Origin: Paraburkholderia haematera
GTDB lineage: Bacteria; Pseudomonadota; Gammaproteobacteria; Burkholderiales; Burkholderiaceae
NCBI RefSeq assembly: GCF_905220975.1
Contig: NZ_CAJNBK010000013.1
Coordinates: 95,671 to 159,670 of the forward strand
Direction of reading: 5' to 3'
Length of the DNA: 64,000 nucleotides
A program made the translations under genes and the position numbers. Numbering within the stretch: the first letter of the stretch is position 1; each line of letters begins with the position of its first letter. The notes beneath the pieces were generated by a model that did no database searches, was not told where the DNA came from, and saw nothing but the letters and a program-made list of their open reading frames with translations. Of the stretch, positions 16,086 to 24,255 are shown piece by piece.

Positions 16086-16880
16086 ATGAAATTTGGCTTG
16101 CTGAAGAAGATGCTCGTCGCCGGCCTGATCGGCGCGTCATTCACCGCTGTCACCGCCCACGCGGACGACCTGCTCGACCAGGTCAAGCAACGCGGCACGC
16201 TGCGCATCGGCCTGGAAGGCACCTTCCCGCCGTTCAATTCGAAAGCGCCGTCGGGCGAACTGGTCGGCTATGACGTCGACATCGCCAAGGCCGTGGCCGC
16301 GAAGCTCGGCGTGAAACCGGAATTCGTCACCACCGAGTGGAGCGGCATCATCGCCGGTCTGCAGGCGAACAAGTTCGACGTGATCGTCAACCAGGTCGGC
16401 ATCACGGACGCGCGCAAGCAGGCACTCGACTTCTCGCCGGCGTACACGTACTCGGCCGCGCAGCTCATCCAGCGTAAGGACGACACGCGCCAGTTCAAAT
16501 CGCTCGACGAGCTGAAGGGCAAGAAGCTCGGCGTCGGTCTGGGCACGAACTACATGGACATGGCGAAGTCGGTGCCGGGCATCGACGTGAAGACGTATCC
16601 GGGCGCGCCTGAATACCTGCGCGATCTGGCTGCCGGCCGCCTGGACGCGGCGCTGAACGACCGCCTGATGCTCGCGTATCTGATGAAGAACTCGCAACTG
16701 CCGCTGCGCACGGGCGCGACGGTCGGCGCGGGCAACCCGTCGGGCATTCCGTTCAAAAAGGGCAATCCGAAGTTCGCCAAGGCGATCGACGACGCGATGA
16801 GCCAGCTCGAAGCGGACGGCACGTTCTCGAAGATCTCGGACAAATGGTTCGGCATCGACGTCACGAAGCCGATCAAGTAA
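16086..16880 (+). CDS. Polar amino-acid (cystine-type) ABC transporter substrate-binding protein
   Basis: 264 residues. A signal peptide (MKFGLLKKMLVAGLIGASFT then AVTAHA) of 26 residues leads to a periplasmic SBP_bac_3 domain: LLDQVKQRGTLRIGLEGTFP, GELVGYDVDIAKAVAAKLGV, FVTTEWSGIIAGLQANKFDV and NQVGITDARKQALDFSPAYT. The pattern is closest to FliY/TcyJ cystine-binding proteins, and the YDVDIAKAVA-type motif is family wide. AAGGA lies 8 bases before the ATG. A strong terminator follows before the permease gene, so the binding protein may be made in excess of the membrane part. Confidence 0.9.
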   Translation: MKFGLLKKMLVAGLIGASFTAVTAHADDLLDQVKQRGTLRIGLEGTFPPFNSKAPSGELVGYDVDIAKAVAAKLGVKPEFVTTEWSGIIAGLQANKFDVIVNQVGITDARKQALDFSPAYTYSAAQLIQRKDDTRQFKSLDELKGKKLGVGLGTNYMDMAKSVPGIDVKTYPGAPEYLRDLAAGRLDAALNDRLMLAYLMKNSQLPLRTGATVGAGNPSGIPFKKGNPKFAKAIDDAMSQLEADGTFSKISDKWFGIDVTKPIK

Positions 16881-16896
16881 CGCACGCTGGATGAAA

Positions 16897-16935
16897 CGAA
16901 GGGCGGTATCGTCGACGATGCCGCCCTTCGCTTTT
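16897..16935 (+). terminator. Rho-independent terminator or attenuating hairpin between binding protein and permease
   Basis: CGAAGGGCGG (16897-16906) and CCGCCCTTCG (16921-16930) are perfect 10-base arms. The loop contains a second perfect palindrome ATCGTCGACGAT (16908-16919), so the stem can extend. CTTTTGT follows. Placed inside the apparent operon, it likely reduces permease expression. Confidence 0.75.
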
Positions 16936-16989
16936 GTCTATGATGTGCGCTTCGATGTGCACTTTGTGCGCCAACCCTTCCCACCGCTC

Positions 16990-17649
16990 ATGTCTATCAC
17001 TTCCCTGCTCGTCCAATCGCTTCCTGTGCTCGCACAGGGCGCCGTCCTGACGGTCAAGTTCGCGGTCCTGTCGATGATCTTCGGCCTGCTCGCAGGCGCC
17101 GTTCTCGCGGTGATGGGCATCAGCCACAGCCGCGTGCTGAACTGGATCGCGCGCGTGTACGTCAGCCTGTTTCGCGGCACGCCGCTGCTGGTGCAGATCT
17201 TCGTGATCTATTACGGCTTGCCGAGTCTCGGCATTTCGCTCGACCCCACGCCCGCGGGCGTGATCGCGTTGTCGGCGAACGTGGCGGCGTATCTGTCGGA
17301 AAGCATGCGCGGTGCGATTCTCGGCATTCCCAGCGGCCAGTGGCTGGCCGCCTATAGTCTGGGACTCTCGCGACGCCAGACGCTGCGCTATGTGATCGCG
17401 CCGCAGGCTTTGCGCATCGCCGTGCCGAGTCTGTCGAACAGCTTGATCAGCCTGATCAAGGATACGTCGCTGGTGTCGGTGATAACCGTGACCGAACTGC
17501 TGCGCAGCGCGCAGGAGATCATCGCGTCGACCTATCAGCCGCTGCCGCTGTACCTCGCGGCAGCCGCGGTGTACTGGGTGCTGTGCCAGGTGCTCGAATG
17601 GGTGCAGCACTGGTACGAAAAGCGCCTGGCGCTGCCGTCACGCCACTGA
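16990..17649 (+). CDS. Polar amino-acid (cystine-type) ABC transporter permease
   Basis: 219 residues from the ATG at 16990 (MSITSLLVQSLPVLAQGAVL). It is a HisM/YecS-type permease with about five membrane segments. The EAA motif region is QWLAAYSLGLSRRQTLRYVI followed by APQALRIAVPSLSNSLISLI, and YVSLFRGTPLLVQIFVIYYG is the usual N-terminal signature. KDTSLVSVITVTELLRSAQE is conserved in cystine and glutamine permeases. An upstream extension to 16891 overlaps the terminator and was rejected. The partner ATPase gene is not in the window: the next gene (lepB) converges on it. Confidence 0.9.
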   Translation: MSITSLLVQSLPVLAQGAVLTVKFAVLSMIFGLLAGAVLAVMGISHSRVLNWIARVYVSLFRGTPLLVQIFVIYYGLPSLGISLDPTPAGVIALSANVAAYLSESMRGAILGIPSGQWLAAYSLGLSRRQTLRYVIAPQALRIAVPSLSNSLISLIKDTSLVSVITVTELLRSAQEIIASTYQPLPLYLAAAAVYWVLCQVLEWVQHWYEKRLALPSRH

Positions 17650-17671
17650 AGCCCCGCACCTCGCCGCCAAC

Positions 17672-18370
17672 CTACCGGCTGACGGCGAGCGACGCCGTAT
17701 CCAGCGACGCGCCGAAGCGCTCGAAGCGCGGCTTGTAGTAGTGATCCGGGTCGAGCGAAAACGCGACGTGACGCGTGCGGCCCATCAGTTCCTTGCGCGG
17801 AAAGAAGCCGAAGTAACGCGAGTCGGCGCTGTTATCGCGATTGTCGCCGAGCATCAGATACTCGCCTCGCGGCACAACCACCGGCCCGAACGAACTACGC
17901 GGACTCGGCGCCTCGGGCGCAAGCCGCACGCTGTGCGCAACGCCGTCGAAGCGCTCGGTCAGATAGTCGCCAGGTGTAGTTGCATCGCCTGGCAGCGGCT
18001 TCAGGTGCAGCGGCCGATAATTCGCGCGCACGCCGTTCACATACAGCACGTTGTTGCGCATGGCGACACTGTCGCCGGGCAAGCCGATCAGACGCTTGAC
18101 GATCAACTCATGCGCGGCCGAAGAATCGATCGTGACGATATCGCCGCGCTGCGGATCGTGCAGATGCGCGATCGTGATGTGGGTGAGCGGCACGCGCAGA
18201 TCGTAGGCCATCTTGTCGACGAAAATCCGGTCGCCTTCGCGGATCGTCGGCAACATCGAACCGCTCGGCACGACGTTCCAGTCGGCCACGGCGCTGCGGA
18301 ACAGCACCATCAGAAACAGAAAGGCGATGAGGCTCTTGTTGTCGCGCCACAGTTTTCCAAGCATGCGCAT
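17672..18370 (-). CDS. lepB: Signal peptidase I
   Basis: A 232-residue inner-membrane serine protease that removes signal peptides from exported proteins. One N-terminal membrane segment (SLIAFLFLMVLFRSAVAD) precedes the catalytic domain. Box B is NVVPSGSMLPTIREGD with the nucleophile Ser, box D is VKRLIGLPGDSV with the general-base Lys, and box E is LMLGDNRDNSADSRYFGFFP. Shorter than E. coli LepB (324), as it lacks the first membrane helix and part of domain II. Because most Burkholderiales have another lepB beside lepA, this may be a second copy; no lepA is visible here. Confidence 0.92.
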   Translation of the reverse strand: MRMLGKLWRDNKSLIAFLFLMVLFRSAVADWNVVPSGSMLPTIREGDRIFVDKMAYDLRVPLTHITIAHLHDPQRGDIVTIDSSAAHELIVKRLIGLPGDSVAMRNNVLYVNGVRANYRPLHLKPLPGDATTPGDYLTERFDGVAHSVRLAPEAPSPRSSFGPVVVPRGEYLMLGDNRDNSADSRYFGFFPRKELMGRTRHVAFSLDPDHYYKPRFERFGASLDTASLAVSR

Positions 18371-18486
18371 TGCAGGCGGCTCCGGAGGAAGGGGAATCGA
18401 AAGCTGTGGGTACGCGGCCCTTTTTCGAGTCCGCGCGCCCGTGCAAATCGTACCACCGCCACTGGAAGCACCGCGGCGACGCGCCC

Positions 18487-19485
18487 TTACTCTCCCGCGA
18501 ACTTAAGCCCCAGCGCGGCGCGCGCGGCGTCGGCCATTTCGATCATCTGCAACGATTTGCTATGCGGCATCAGCGGGCTCTCGATCTGCCCCGCCCGAAT
18601 CAGCTCGCAAAAGTGCGCGGTCTCGTAGTTCAGACCGCCGCCCTCGAACGGTTCCTCGAGTTCGACCACGCGACCATCGGCGTAGCGGATCGTCGCGCGT
18701 GCCGGATTCCACCAGGGCTCATGAATCGTGACATGCCCGCCGGTGGCCATCAGCAATGCGTCACCCTTGCCGTGCAGATCGAGTCCACAAAACAACTGAG
18801 CGATCCCGCGCTCATGCTGACTGTTCAGACTCGCGAACGTATCGACGCCGGTCTTGCCGAGCCGCCCGAGCGTCTGCACCTCACGCGGCGCACCAAGCCA
18901 GTCGACCGCGAGAAACATCTCATAGACCCCGATATCGAGCAGCGCGCCGCCCGCGTGCTCGAACGACAGCGACGGATGATCGTCCGGCACACCCGGCACC
19001 GAACAGCCGGCACGCACGAGACCGATTTCGCCGATCGGCTCGGCATCCAGATGCGCGCGCAACTTTCTGTAGAGCGGATAAAACGGCGGCTTCATGGCTT
19101 CCATGAAAAGCCGTTGCCTGGCGCGCGCGACGTCGAGCACACGCTCGAGTTGCGGCTTGTTGATGGTGGCGGGTTTCTCGCACAGCACGTGCAGGCCGGC
19201 TTGCAACGCGGCGATCGCGTAGTCGGCGTGACTGTCCTGGACCGTGGCGATATACAGCGCGTCGATACCGCTCGCGAGCAATGCGTCGAAACTCGCGCAC
19301 ACTTCGCCACCGAATTCTCCGGCGAAAGCCAAGGCAGGTTCCGCGCGACGTGACCACAGCGCGGTCAGTTGCGCCTGCGGCACATGAGCGAGTCCTTGAG
19401 CAAACCGACGGGCAATGCGGCCCGTTCCGACGATCCCCCAGCGAATCATGCCGCGCGAGGAGGTTTCTTGCGTTGCGATTGTCAT
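18487..19485 (-). CDS. Gfo/Idh/MocA-family oxidoreductase
   Basis: 332 residues. The N-terminal Rossmann domain has IRWGIVGTGRIARRFAQGLA and the conserved ALQAGLHVLCEKPATINKPQ, in which the EKP Lys is catalytic in the family. The C-terminal domain contains GGALLDIGVYEMFLAVDWLG, with the GxxLxDxGxY pattern. Closest style is the trans-1,2-dihydrobenzene-1,2-diol/xylose dehydrogenase branch, but sugar or polyol specificity cannot be told. The ATG at 19485 follows GAAGGAACG. A GntR regulator gene lies upstream in the same direction at 19621-20340. Confidence 0.85.
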   Translation of the reverse strand: MTIATQETSSRGMIRWGIVGTGRIARRFAQGLAHVPQAQLTALWSRRAEPALAFAGEFGGEVCASFDALLASGIDALYIATVQDSHADYAIAALQAGLHVLCEKPATINKPQLERVLDVARARQRLFMEAMKPPFYPLYRKLRAHLDAEPIGEIGLVRAGCSVPGVPDDHPSLSFEHAGGALLDIGVYEMFLAVDWLGAPREVQTLGRLGKTGVDTFASLNSQHERGIAQLFCGLDLHGKGDALLMATGGHVTIHEPWWNPARATIRYADGRVVELEEPFEGGGLNYETAHFCELIRAGQIESPLMPHSKSLQMIEMADAARAALGLKFAGE

Positions 19486-19620
19486 CGTTCCTTCGAGTCC
19501 GTGCAGTTCAGAACAGGCGCTATTGTGACGCAAGCCGCGCGCCTGCGCGCACACTGCCGCACCGTTCGCTATGCAAAAGACTCTGCGGGAAATCGATCTG
19601 AACCGACGTAGCAGCCGCGC

Positions 19621-20340
19621 TCAGTCGCGCATTGGCGGTTCCGAAGTGAACTTGCTGCCAATCTCTTCCGCGGTGTAGTCGATCATCGCCAGCGAGGCGA
19701 TTTCCGCTTCCCTCGGATCACGCCGTTCGATCGCTTCCACCACGCGTTGATGCGTGCTCACCGCCTTCTCCCACAACCCTTCCTTCTGATTGACGATCGG
19801 GTTGACGGTCGACAGCGCGCCGCGAATGATCGCCGCCATCTGCTTGAAGAACTGATTGGCGCTCGCCACCACGATGCGCGCGTGGAACAGTTCGTCGGCG
19901 GCCTGGTAGCCGGCTTCGCCCGGCCGGATCACACGGAACGCTTCGAAGGCCTCGCGAATCGCCGCGACGTCGGCGGCACTGCCCCGTCCGGCCGCCTGCG
20001 CCGAGGCGCGTGGTTCGATCAGGATGCGAAACTCGATGACGTCGCGCAGAAAAAGCGGATCGGGCTTCGCGCGAAAACGCCAGTTCACGACGTCCTCGTC
20101 GATCATGCGCCAATCGCTCATCGGCCGGATGCGCGTGCCGATCTTGGGCCGCACGTCCAGCATGTCGCGCGCGAGCAGCATCGACAGCGCCTCGCGCATG
20201 ACGGTGCGGCTGACGTCGAACTCCTTCGAGAGCACATCCTGCGGTGGCAGGATGGCGCCGTATTTCTCTTCGACAATGCCGGTCACGAGCCCGTCCATGA
20301 CTTTGCTGACCAGCGATCGATCCTTGTTTGCCTGTTCCAT
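19621..20340 (-). CDS. GntR/FadR-family (FCD-domain) transcriptional regulator
   Basis: 239 residues from the ATG at 20340 (MEQANKDRSLVSKVMDGLVT). The N-terminal winged helix includes GAILPPQDVLSKEFDVSRTV and MREALSMLLARDML. The C-terminal FCD domain (RDVIEFRILIEPRASAQAAG, DELFHARIVVASANQFFKQM, HQRVVEAIERRDPREAE) keeps the Asp/His residues that bind metal and carboxylate ligands. FadR-type regulators of this sub-group commonly control sugar-acid pathways (galactonate-like); that use here is inference. GGAGAGGG precedes the start. It lies 135 bases upstream of the Gfo/Idh/MocA gene in the same direction, a plausible target. Confidence 0.88.
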   Translation of the reverse strand: MEQANKDRSLVSKVMDGLVTGIVEEKYGAILPPQDVLSKEFDVSRTVMREALSMLLARDMLDVRPKIGTRIRPMSDWRMIDEDVVNWRFRAKPDPLFLRDVIEFRILIEPRASAQAAGRGSAADVAAIREAFEAFRVIRPGEAGYQAADELFHARIVVASANQFFKQMAAIIRGALSTVNPIVNQKEGLWEKAVSTHQRVVEAIERRDPREAEIASLAMIDYTAEEIGSKFTSEPPMRD

Positions 20341-20415
20341 GACCCTCTCCCCGAAGCGGTGTTTGCCCCCGCGTAGCCTGTTGATCAACCGGCCCGATGT
20401 GTCGTTTTATCGATG

Positions 20416-20438
20416 CGTATCGGTTCTTTTACGATACG
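20416..20438. promoter_or_regulatory. Candidate operator upstream of the GntR gene
   Basis: CGTATCG (20416-20422) and CGATACG (20432-20438) form 7-base inverted arms with a 9-base AT-rich spacer, 76 bases before the regulator start. Autoregulation by the GntR protein is inferred. The following stretch to 20869 has no recognised gene. Confidence 0.5.
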
Positions 20439-20869
20439 TTGCTAGCTTCGAAACGGATGCGCCAGTTGGGAAACGTCCTGAGAGGGTTATCCCTCTGAAG
20501 AATTGTTTCTTCCATGTAACGCCGCATGTTTTGACGGGCCATAAGCTTGCGTCTCAAGCGTGCCTGCGTAGCAAAATTTGCATAGTGCGAAGACGCACGT
20601 AGTGAATCGAATTGTCTGATCCTCACGCCCTGGACGGTTCCGGACAGGCAAGCGGTGTTTCAAAACGACGCGTCCGCCAACGCATGGCGCCCGCCAAAGA
20701 GCGTTCAGCGACGGTTTGAGTGAACTCGACAGACAGGCATCGCGCGCATTGACCGGGAATGGACCGCACGAGTTCACCGTGCTGCTCACACGCATGCGGA
20801 CCGTGCCGGGCGGAAAGAAATATTCGGACAATTCAATGTGCGCGGAAGGCGGGAACAGCATCCGCACCA
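20439..20869. other. Non-coding region between GntR regulator and acetyltransferase genes
   Basis: About 430 bases in which I see no credible gene: the frames that stay open are arginine- and serine-rich and lack start signals. It is flanked by the regulator's promoter side and the 3' end of the acetyltransferase gene. No repeats or tRNA-like structures were noticed. Confidence 0.4.
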
Positions 20870-21403
20870 TTACAGGAGCTCGGACGTATTGACGAACGCC
20901 GCGCCGTCGCGCTCGCGGCGCCGCGCCCCGAAGAGCGGCTGGCTGCCGCGCACCTGGCGGGTCAGGCCGATGAACGGCACGCCATGTTCGAGGTACGGCC
21001 CTTCCGTCTTGCGAAAGCCGAATTGCTCGTAGAAGTCGCGCAACCCGAGCGGCGCGCTCACGCGAGCGGCATGTCCCGGCCAACGTTCGGCGATCGCCTG
21101 CAGCACCCGTTCGAGCAACAGCTCGGCGGTGCCGTCGCCGCGCCGCAGCGGGCTCGTCAGCACCTTGTCGATGGTGATTTCCGGATCTTCGGCGTCGCCG
21201 GGCTGCAGCCGTGCGTAGGCGAGAACCGGCATGGGCCGCGCCATATCCTCGACGGCGAAGACGTGCAGCGCGCTCTCATCCCGGCCATCGGCGTCAAGAC
21301 AGACGTGCGATTGCTCGACCACGAAGACCGCACTGCGCGCCCGCAAGATCAGATACAACTCACGTGCCGAAAGCTGCTCGAAATCCAGCGTTTTCCAATT
21401 CAT
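20870..21403 (-). CDS. ElaA-type GNAT acetyltransferase
   Basis: 177 residues starting MNWKTLDFEQLSARELYLIL. The opening W-x-x-x-x-F-x-x-L-S-x-x-E-L-Y-x-I-L-x-x-R and the following FVVEQSHVCLDADGRDESAL are the ElaA signature. Motif A-like CoA-binding residues sit in KVLTSPLRRGDGTAELLLER, and PLGLRDFYEQFGFRKTEGPY LEHGVPF-type ending is conserved. The physiological substrate of ElaA proteins is unknown. The gene is divergent from the carrier-protein operon at 21655, sharing a ~250-base promoter region. Confidence 0.88.
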   Translation of the reverse strand: MNWKTLDFEQLSARELYLILRARSAVFVVEQSHVCLDADGRDESALHVFAVEDMARPMPVLAYARLQPGDAEDPEITIDKVLTSPLRRGDGTAELLLERVLQAIAERWPGHAARVSAPLGLRDFYEQFGFRKTEGPYLEHGVPFIGLTRQVRGSQPLFGARRRERDGAAFVNTSELL

Positions 21404-21654
21404 CGCATTCCCCAGCGGTAATAAGTTCAGCGAGGACGGCGTCGCACGCCGCCCCCGACGGCCTGAGTCAACACGCCGGCTTGTTGTCATGGCTACACGG
21501 TACGTCCGCGAAACGCGTGTTTCCGTGCGCCATCGCACTGACGCTGGGCTTTACCAATTCTTAAATACGAGGAGGCGTCGGGGCGTGGCATGCCCCGTTC
21601 GTTTTATGCCAGCAATACTCGAGAGACCGTCCATCAACAAGGGGGCACCCCAAT

Positions 21655-21906
21655 ATGAAAACAGCTCTGCGTCGCATCCTTTCCGAATCGGCCCGTCTCG
21701 ACGTCCCGCCGGACACTTTGGCCGACGACGCCGACCTCTACGCCGCGGGTCTGTCCTCGCTCGCGACAGTGCATCTGATGCTGGCCATCGAAGACGAATT
21801 CGACATTGAAATTCCAGACCGCATGCTGACGCGCCGGTTGTTCTCGAGCATCGATTCGATGGCCGCCGCGGTCGCCGAGCTGCAACAGGCGAAGGCGGCG
21901 GCATGA
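21655..21906 (+). CDS. Acyl carrier protein of the amino acid:carrier protein ligase operon
   Basis: 83 residues, a four-helix carrier protein: MKTALRRILSESARLDVPPD, then DADLYAAGLSSLATVHLMLA and IEDEFDIEIPDRMLTRRLFS. The phosphopantetheine site is Ser35 in GLSSLATV, where the usual DSL is replaced by SSL. It is distinct from fatty-acid AcpP (no DSLDTVEL). In Bradyrhizobium, small carrier proteins beside amino acid:carrier protein ligases are loaded with Gly or Ala on their 4'-phosphopantetheine arm (established for that homologue); the same is inferred here. The stop overlaps the next start by 4 bases. The region before it contains a short GC hairpin (CGGGGC/GCCCCG, 21579-21597). Confidence 0.9.
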   Translation: MKTALRRILSESARLDVPPDTLADDADLYAAGLSSLATVHLMLAIEDEFDIEIPDRMLTRRLFSSIDSMAAAVAELQQAKAAA

Positions 21907-23177
21907 GCGCCCCGCTGCTGGACGCGTCCGCGGCGACGGCACCGCTCGCCGGTGCGGGCGTCGTGCTGAGCGCGGTGGAAACCGAACCCGGCTGGCGTGC
22001 GGCGGCGCAGCGCTGCGCCGCCGTGGCCGCGCAGTTCGCCGATTCGGTGGACCGCGACGCGCGTTTTCCTCAGGAGGCTTTCGAAGCGCTCAAGCGCGAA
22101 CGTTTGCTGTCGGCGATGGTGCCGGCCGCATTCGGCGGCGCGGGGCTGTCGCTCGCGGATGTCGGTGCGATCTGCGAAACGCTCGCGCAGGGGTGCGCTT
22201 CCACCGCGATGGTGTATGCCATGCATCAGATCCAGGTGGCCTGCATCGAGGCGCACGGCAGCGAGTCGGCATGGCAGCGGCAACTGCTCGCGCGCCTCGC
22301 CGAGCATCAATGGCTGCTGGCTTCGGCGACGTCTGAAGAAAACATCGGCGGCAATATGCGCACCAGCGCCTGCTCGGTCGAGCTCGATGGAGCGCCTGGT
22401 CAGCAACGCTTTCGCATCGAAAAGCTCGCGCCGACGATCTCGTACGGCGCACACGCCGACGGCATTCTGGTCACCGCGCGGCGCACCGCCGAATCGGCCG
22501 CGGCCGACCAGGTGCTGATCGTCGCGTTACGTGAAGAAACGCAGCTGGAAAAGCGCGGCGGGTGGGATTCGATGGGTATGCGCGGCACGTGCAGCGAGGG
22601 TTTCCGGCTCGTCGCCACGGGTCTCGCCGAACAGATCCTGCCGACACCCTTCGCCGAAATCGCCGATCAAACCATGCTGCCGGTCTCGCACACGCTGTGG
22701 GCCTCTGTATGGACCGGCGTCGCCGGCGACGCGGTGAATCGCGCGAAAGCCTTCTTCCGTGCGCAAGCGCGCTCGACACCCGGCTCGATTCCGCCGGCAG
22801 GCCTGCGCCTCGCCGAAGCGGTCGGCCTGCTGCAGATGATGCAGGCACGCCTGTCGGTCGCGTTCGACGCGGCGCGCGCTGCCCACCACGCACGGCACGG
22901 CGGCTGCCAGGCCGATGCGCCGCTCTCGGCGATGCTCGGCTTCGCCTCCGACATGAATACGCTGAAGACCAGCGTCTCGACCACCGCGCTGCAGGTCGTG
23001 CAGGAAGTGCTGATGATCTGCGGCATGGCGGGCTACAAGAACGGCACGGAATACAGCGTGGGACGGCATCTGCGCGACCTCTACTCCGCGCCGCTGATGA
23101 TCAACAACGACCGCATCGCGCAGAACACGGCGAGCCTGTTGCTCGCGCAGCGTCCTGCCGCCCCGGGGAGAGCCTGA
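21903..23177 (+). CDS. Acyl-CoA/acyl-carrier dehydrogenase-like flavoprotein
   Basis: 424 residues with acyl-CoA dehydrogenase architecture: N-terminal helical domain to ~150 (MVPAAFGGAGLSLADVGAIC), beta domain with WLLASATSEENIGGNMRTSA and KRGGWDSMGMRGTCSEGFRL, and a C-terminal helical domain (LQVVQEVLMICGMAGYKNGT). The C-terminal segment that normally carries the catalytic Glu reads RHLRDLYSAPLMINNDRIAQ, with no YEGT-like Glu. It starts inside the carrier protein stop (ATGA), so the likely substrate is a carrier-bound aminoacyl group, as with prolyl-carrier oxidases; that is inference. One base separates its stop from the ligase start. Confidence 0.88.
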   Translation: MSAPLLDASAATAPLAGAGVVLSAVETEPGWRAAAQRCAAVAAQFADSVDRDARFPQEAFEALKRERLLSAMVPAAFGGAGLSLADVGAICETLAQGCASTAMVYAMHQIQVACIEAHGSESAWQRQLLARLAEHQWLLASATSEENIGGNMRTSACSVELDGAPGQQRFRIEKLAPTISYGAHADGILVTARRTAESAAADQVLIVALREETQLEKRGGWDSMGMRGTCSEGFRLVATGLAEQILPTPFAEIADQTMLPVSHTLWASVWTGVAGDAVNRAKAFFRAQARSTPGSIPPAGLRLAEAVGLLQMMQARLSVAFDAARAAHHARHGGCQADAPLSAMLGFASDMNTLKTSVSTTALQVVQEVLMICGMAGYKNGTEYSVGRHLRDLYSAPLMINNDRIAQNTASLLLAQRPAAPGRA

Positions 23178-23178
23178 C

Positions 23179-24255
23179 ATGAACACGATGACCGATACCG
23201 CCGCGCTGGCGGCGGCAACGGCCGCTTCCGCTCAGGAACCCGCGGCGCCCACGTTCCGCGACGAACTGCTCGCCGCCGGCCTGTTGATCGATACCGGCGA
23301 AAACGGCCTGTATGGCCGCAGCCAGATTTTCGAGGACGTGGTGGAGCGTCTGAACGTGGCGATCACGCATCTCGGCGCGGATCAGCAGCCGGAAGTGCTG
23401 CGCTTTCCGCCCGCCATGCGCCGCACCGATTTCGAAGACAGCGAATATCTGAAAAGCTTTCCGAACCTCGCCGGCACGATCCATTCGTTCTGCGGCAACG
23501 ACCTGGGCCACCACCGCCTGCTGCGCGCACTCGACGACGCGATGACCGAACGCGACGACGACCGCAGCGACGAATGGATGGCGCAGCAGAAGCCGACCCG
23601 CGTGGTCCTCACGCCGGCTGCCTGCTATCCGATCTATCCGGTGATGGCGCGACGCGGCCCGCTGCCCGCCGGCGGCCGCACCATCGACGTGTTGTCGTAT
23701 TGCTTCCGTCACGAGCCGTCGCTCGATCCGGGCCGCATGCAGATGTTCCGGCAACGCGAATACGTGCGCCTCGGCAACGCCGAGCAGGTGATGGCGTTCC
23801 GGCAGATGTGGGTGGAACGCGGCTCGCTGCTGATTACGCTGCTGCAACTGCCGGTGGAAGTGGATCTGGCCAACGACCCGTTCTTCGGCCGCGGCGGCAA
23901 GATCGTCGCCGATAGCCAGCGTGCTCAGGCGCTCAAGTTCGAACTGCTGATTCCGATCGCGGACGCGGACGGCAAGACCGCGTGTCTCTCGTTCAACTAT
24001 CACATGGAGCACTTCGGCGCGATCTGGAAGATCGCATGCGAAGACGGCACGGTGGCGCACACGGGTTGCGTCGGCTTCGGCATGGAGCGCATCACGCTCG
24101 CGCTTTTCCGTCATCACGGGCTCGACGTCAAGGCATGGCCGGACGAGGTGCGCGCGCTGCTGTGGGGCGACACCGGGGCGTGCGTGGCGCGGGGCATGCA
24201 GGCCATGCGGCCGGCTTCCATGGTGGCCGGGCAAGGTGGCGGAGATCGCGTATGA
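23179..24255 (+). CDS. Amino acid:[carrier protein] ligase (class II aaRS-like)
   Basis: 358 residues, homologous to the catalytic domain of atypical archaeal seryl-tRNA synthetases but without a tRNA-binding arm. Class II motif 2 is SYCFRHEPSLDPGRMQMFRQ then REYVRLG; motif 3 is GCVGFGMERITLALFRHHG. Cys149 (TPAACYP), Glu194 (RQREYV) and Cys297 (HTGCVGF) fit the zinc ligands that bind the substrate amino group in the Bradyrhizobium enzyme. Such enzymes activate Gly or Ala with ATP and transfer it to the phosphopantetheine of a dedicated carrier protein (established for homologues). The carrier gene lies two genes upstream. Its stop overlaps the next start (ATGA). Confidence 0.93.
   Translation: MNTMTDTAALAAATAASAQEPAAPTFRDELLAAGLLIDTGENGLYGRSQIFEDVVERLNVAITHLGADQQPEVLRFPPAMRRTDFEDSEYLKSFPNLAGTIHSFCGNDLGHHRLLRALDDAMTERDDDRSDEWMAQQKPTRVVLTPAACYPIYPVMARRGPLPAGGRTIDVLSYCFRHEPSLDPGRMQMFRQREYVRLGNAEQVMAFRQMWVERGSLLITLLQLPVEVDLANDPFFGRGGKIVADSQRAQALKFELLIPIADADGKTACLSFNYHMEHFGAIWKIACEDGTVAHTGCVGFGMERITLALFRHHGLDVKAWPDEVRALLWGDTGACVARGMQAMRPASMVAGQGGGDRV

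Noticed and set aside
20487..21083. Possible gene on the minus strand overlapping the acetyltransferase
   Set aside because: Arg/Pro-rich shadow of the GNAT gene without a ribosome binding site or family match.
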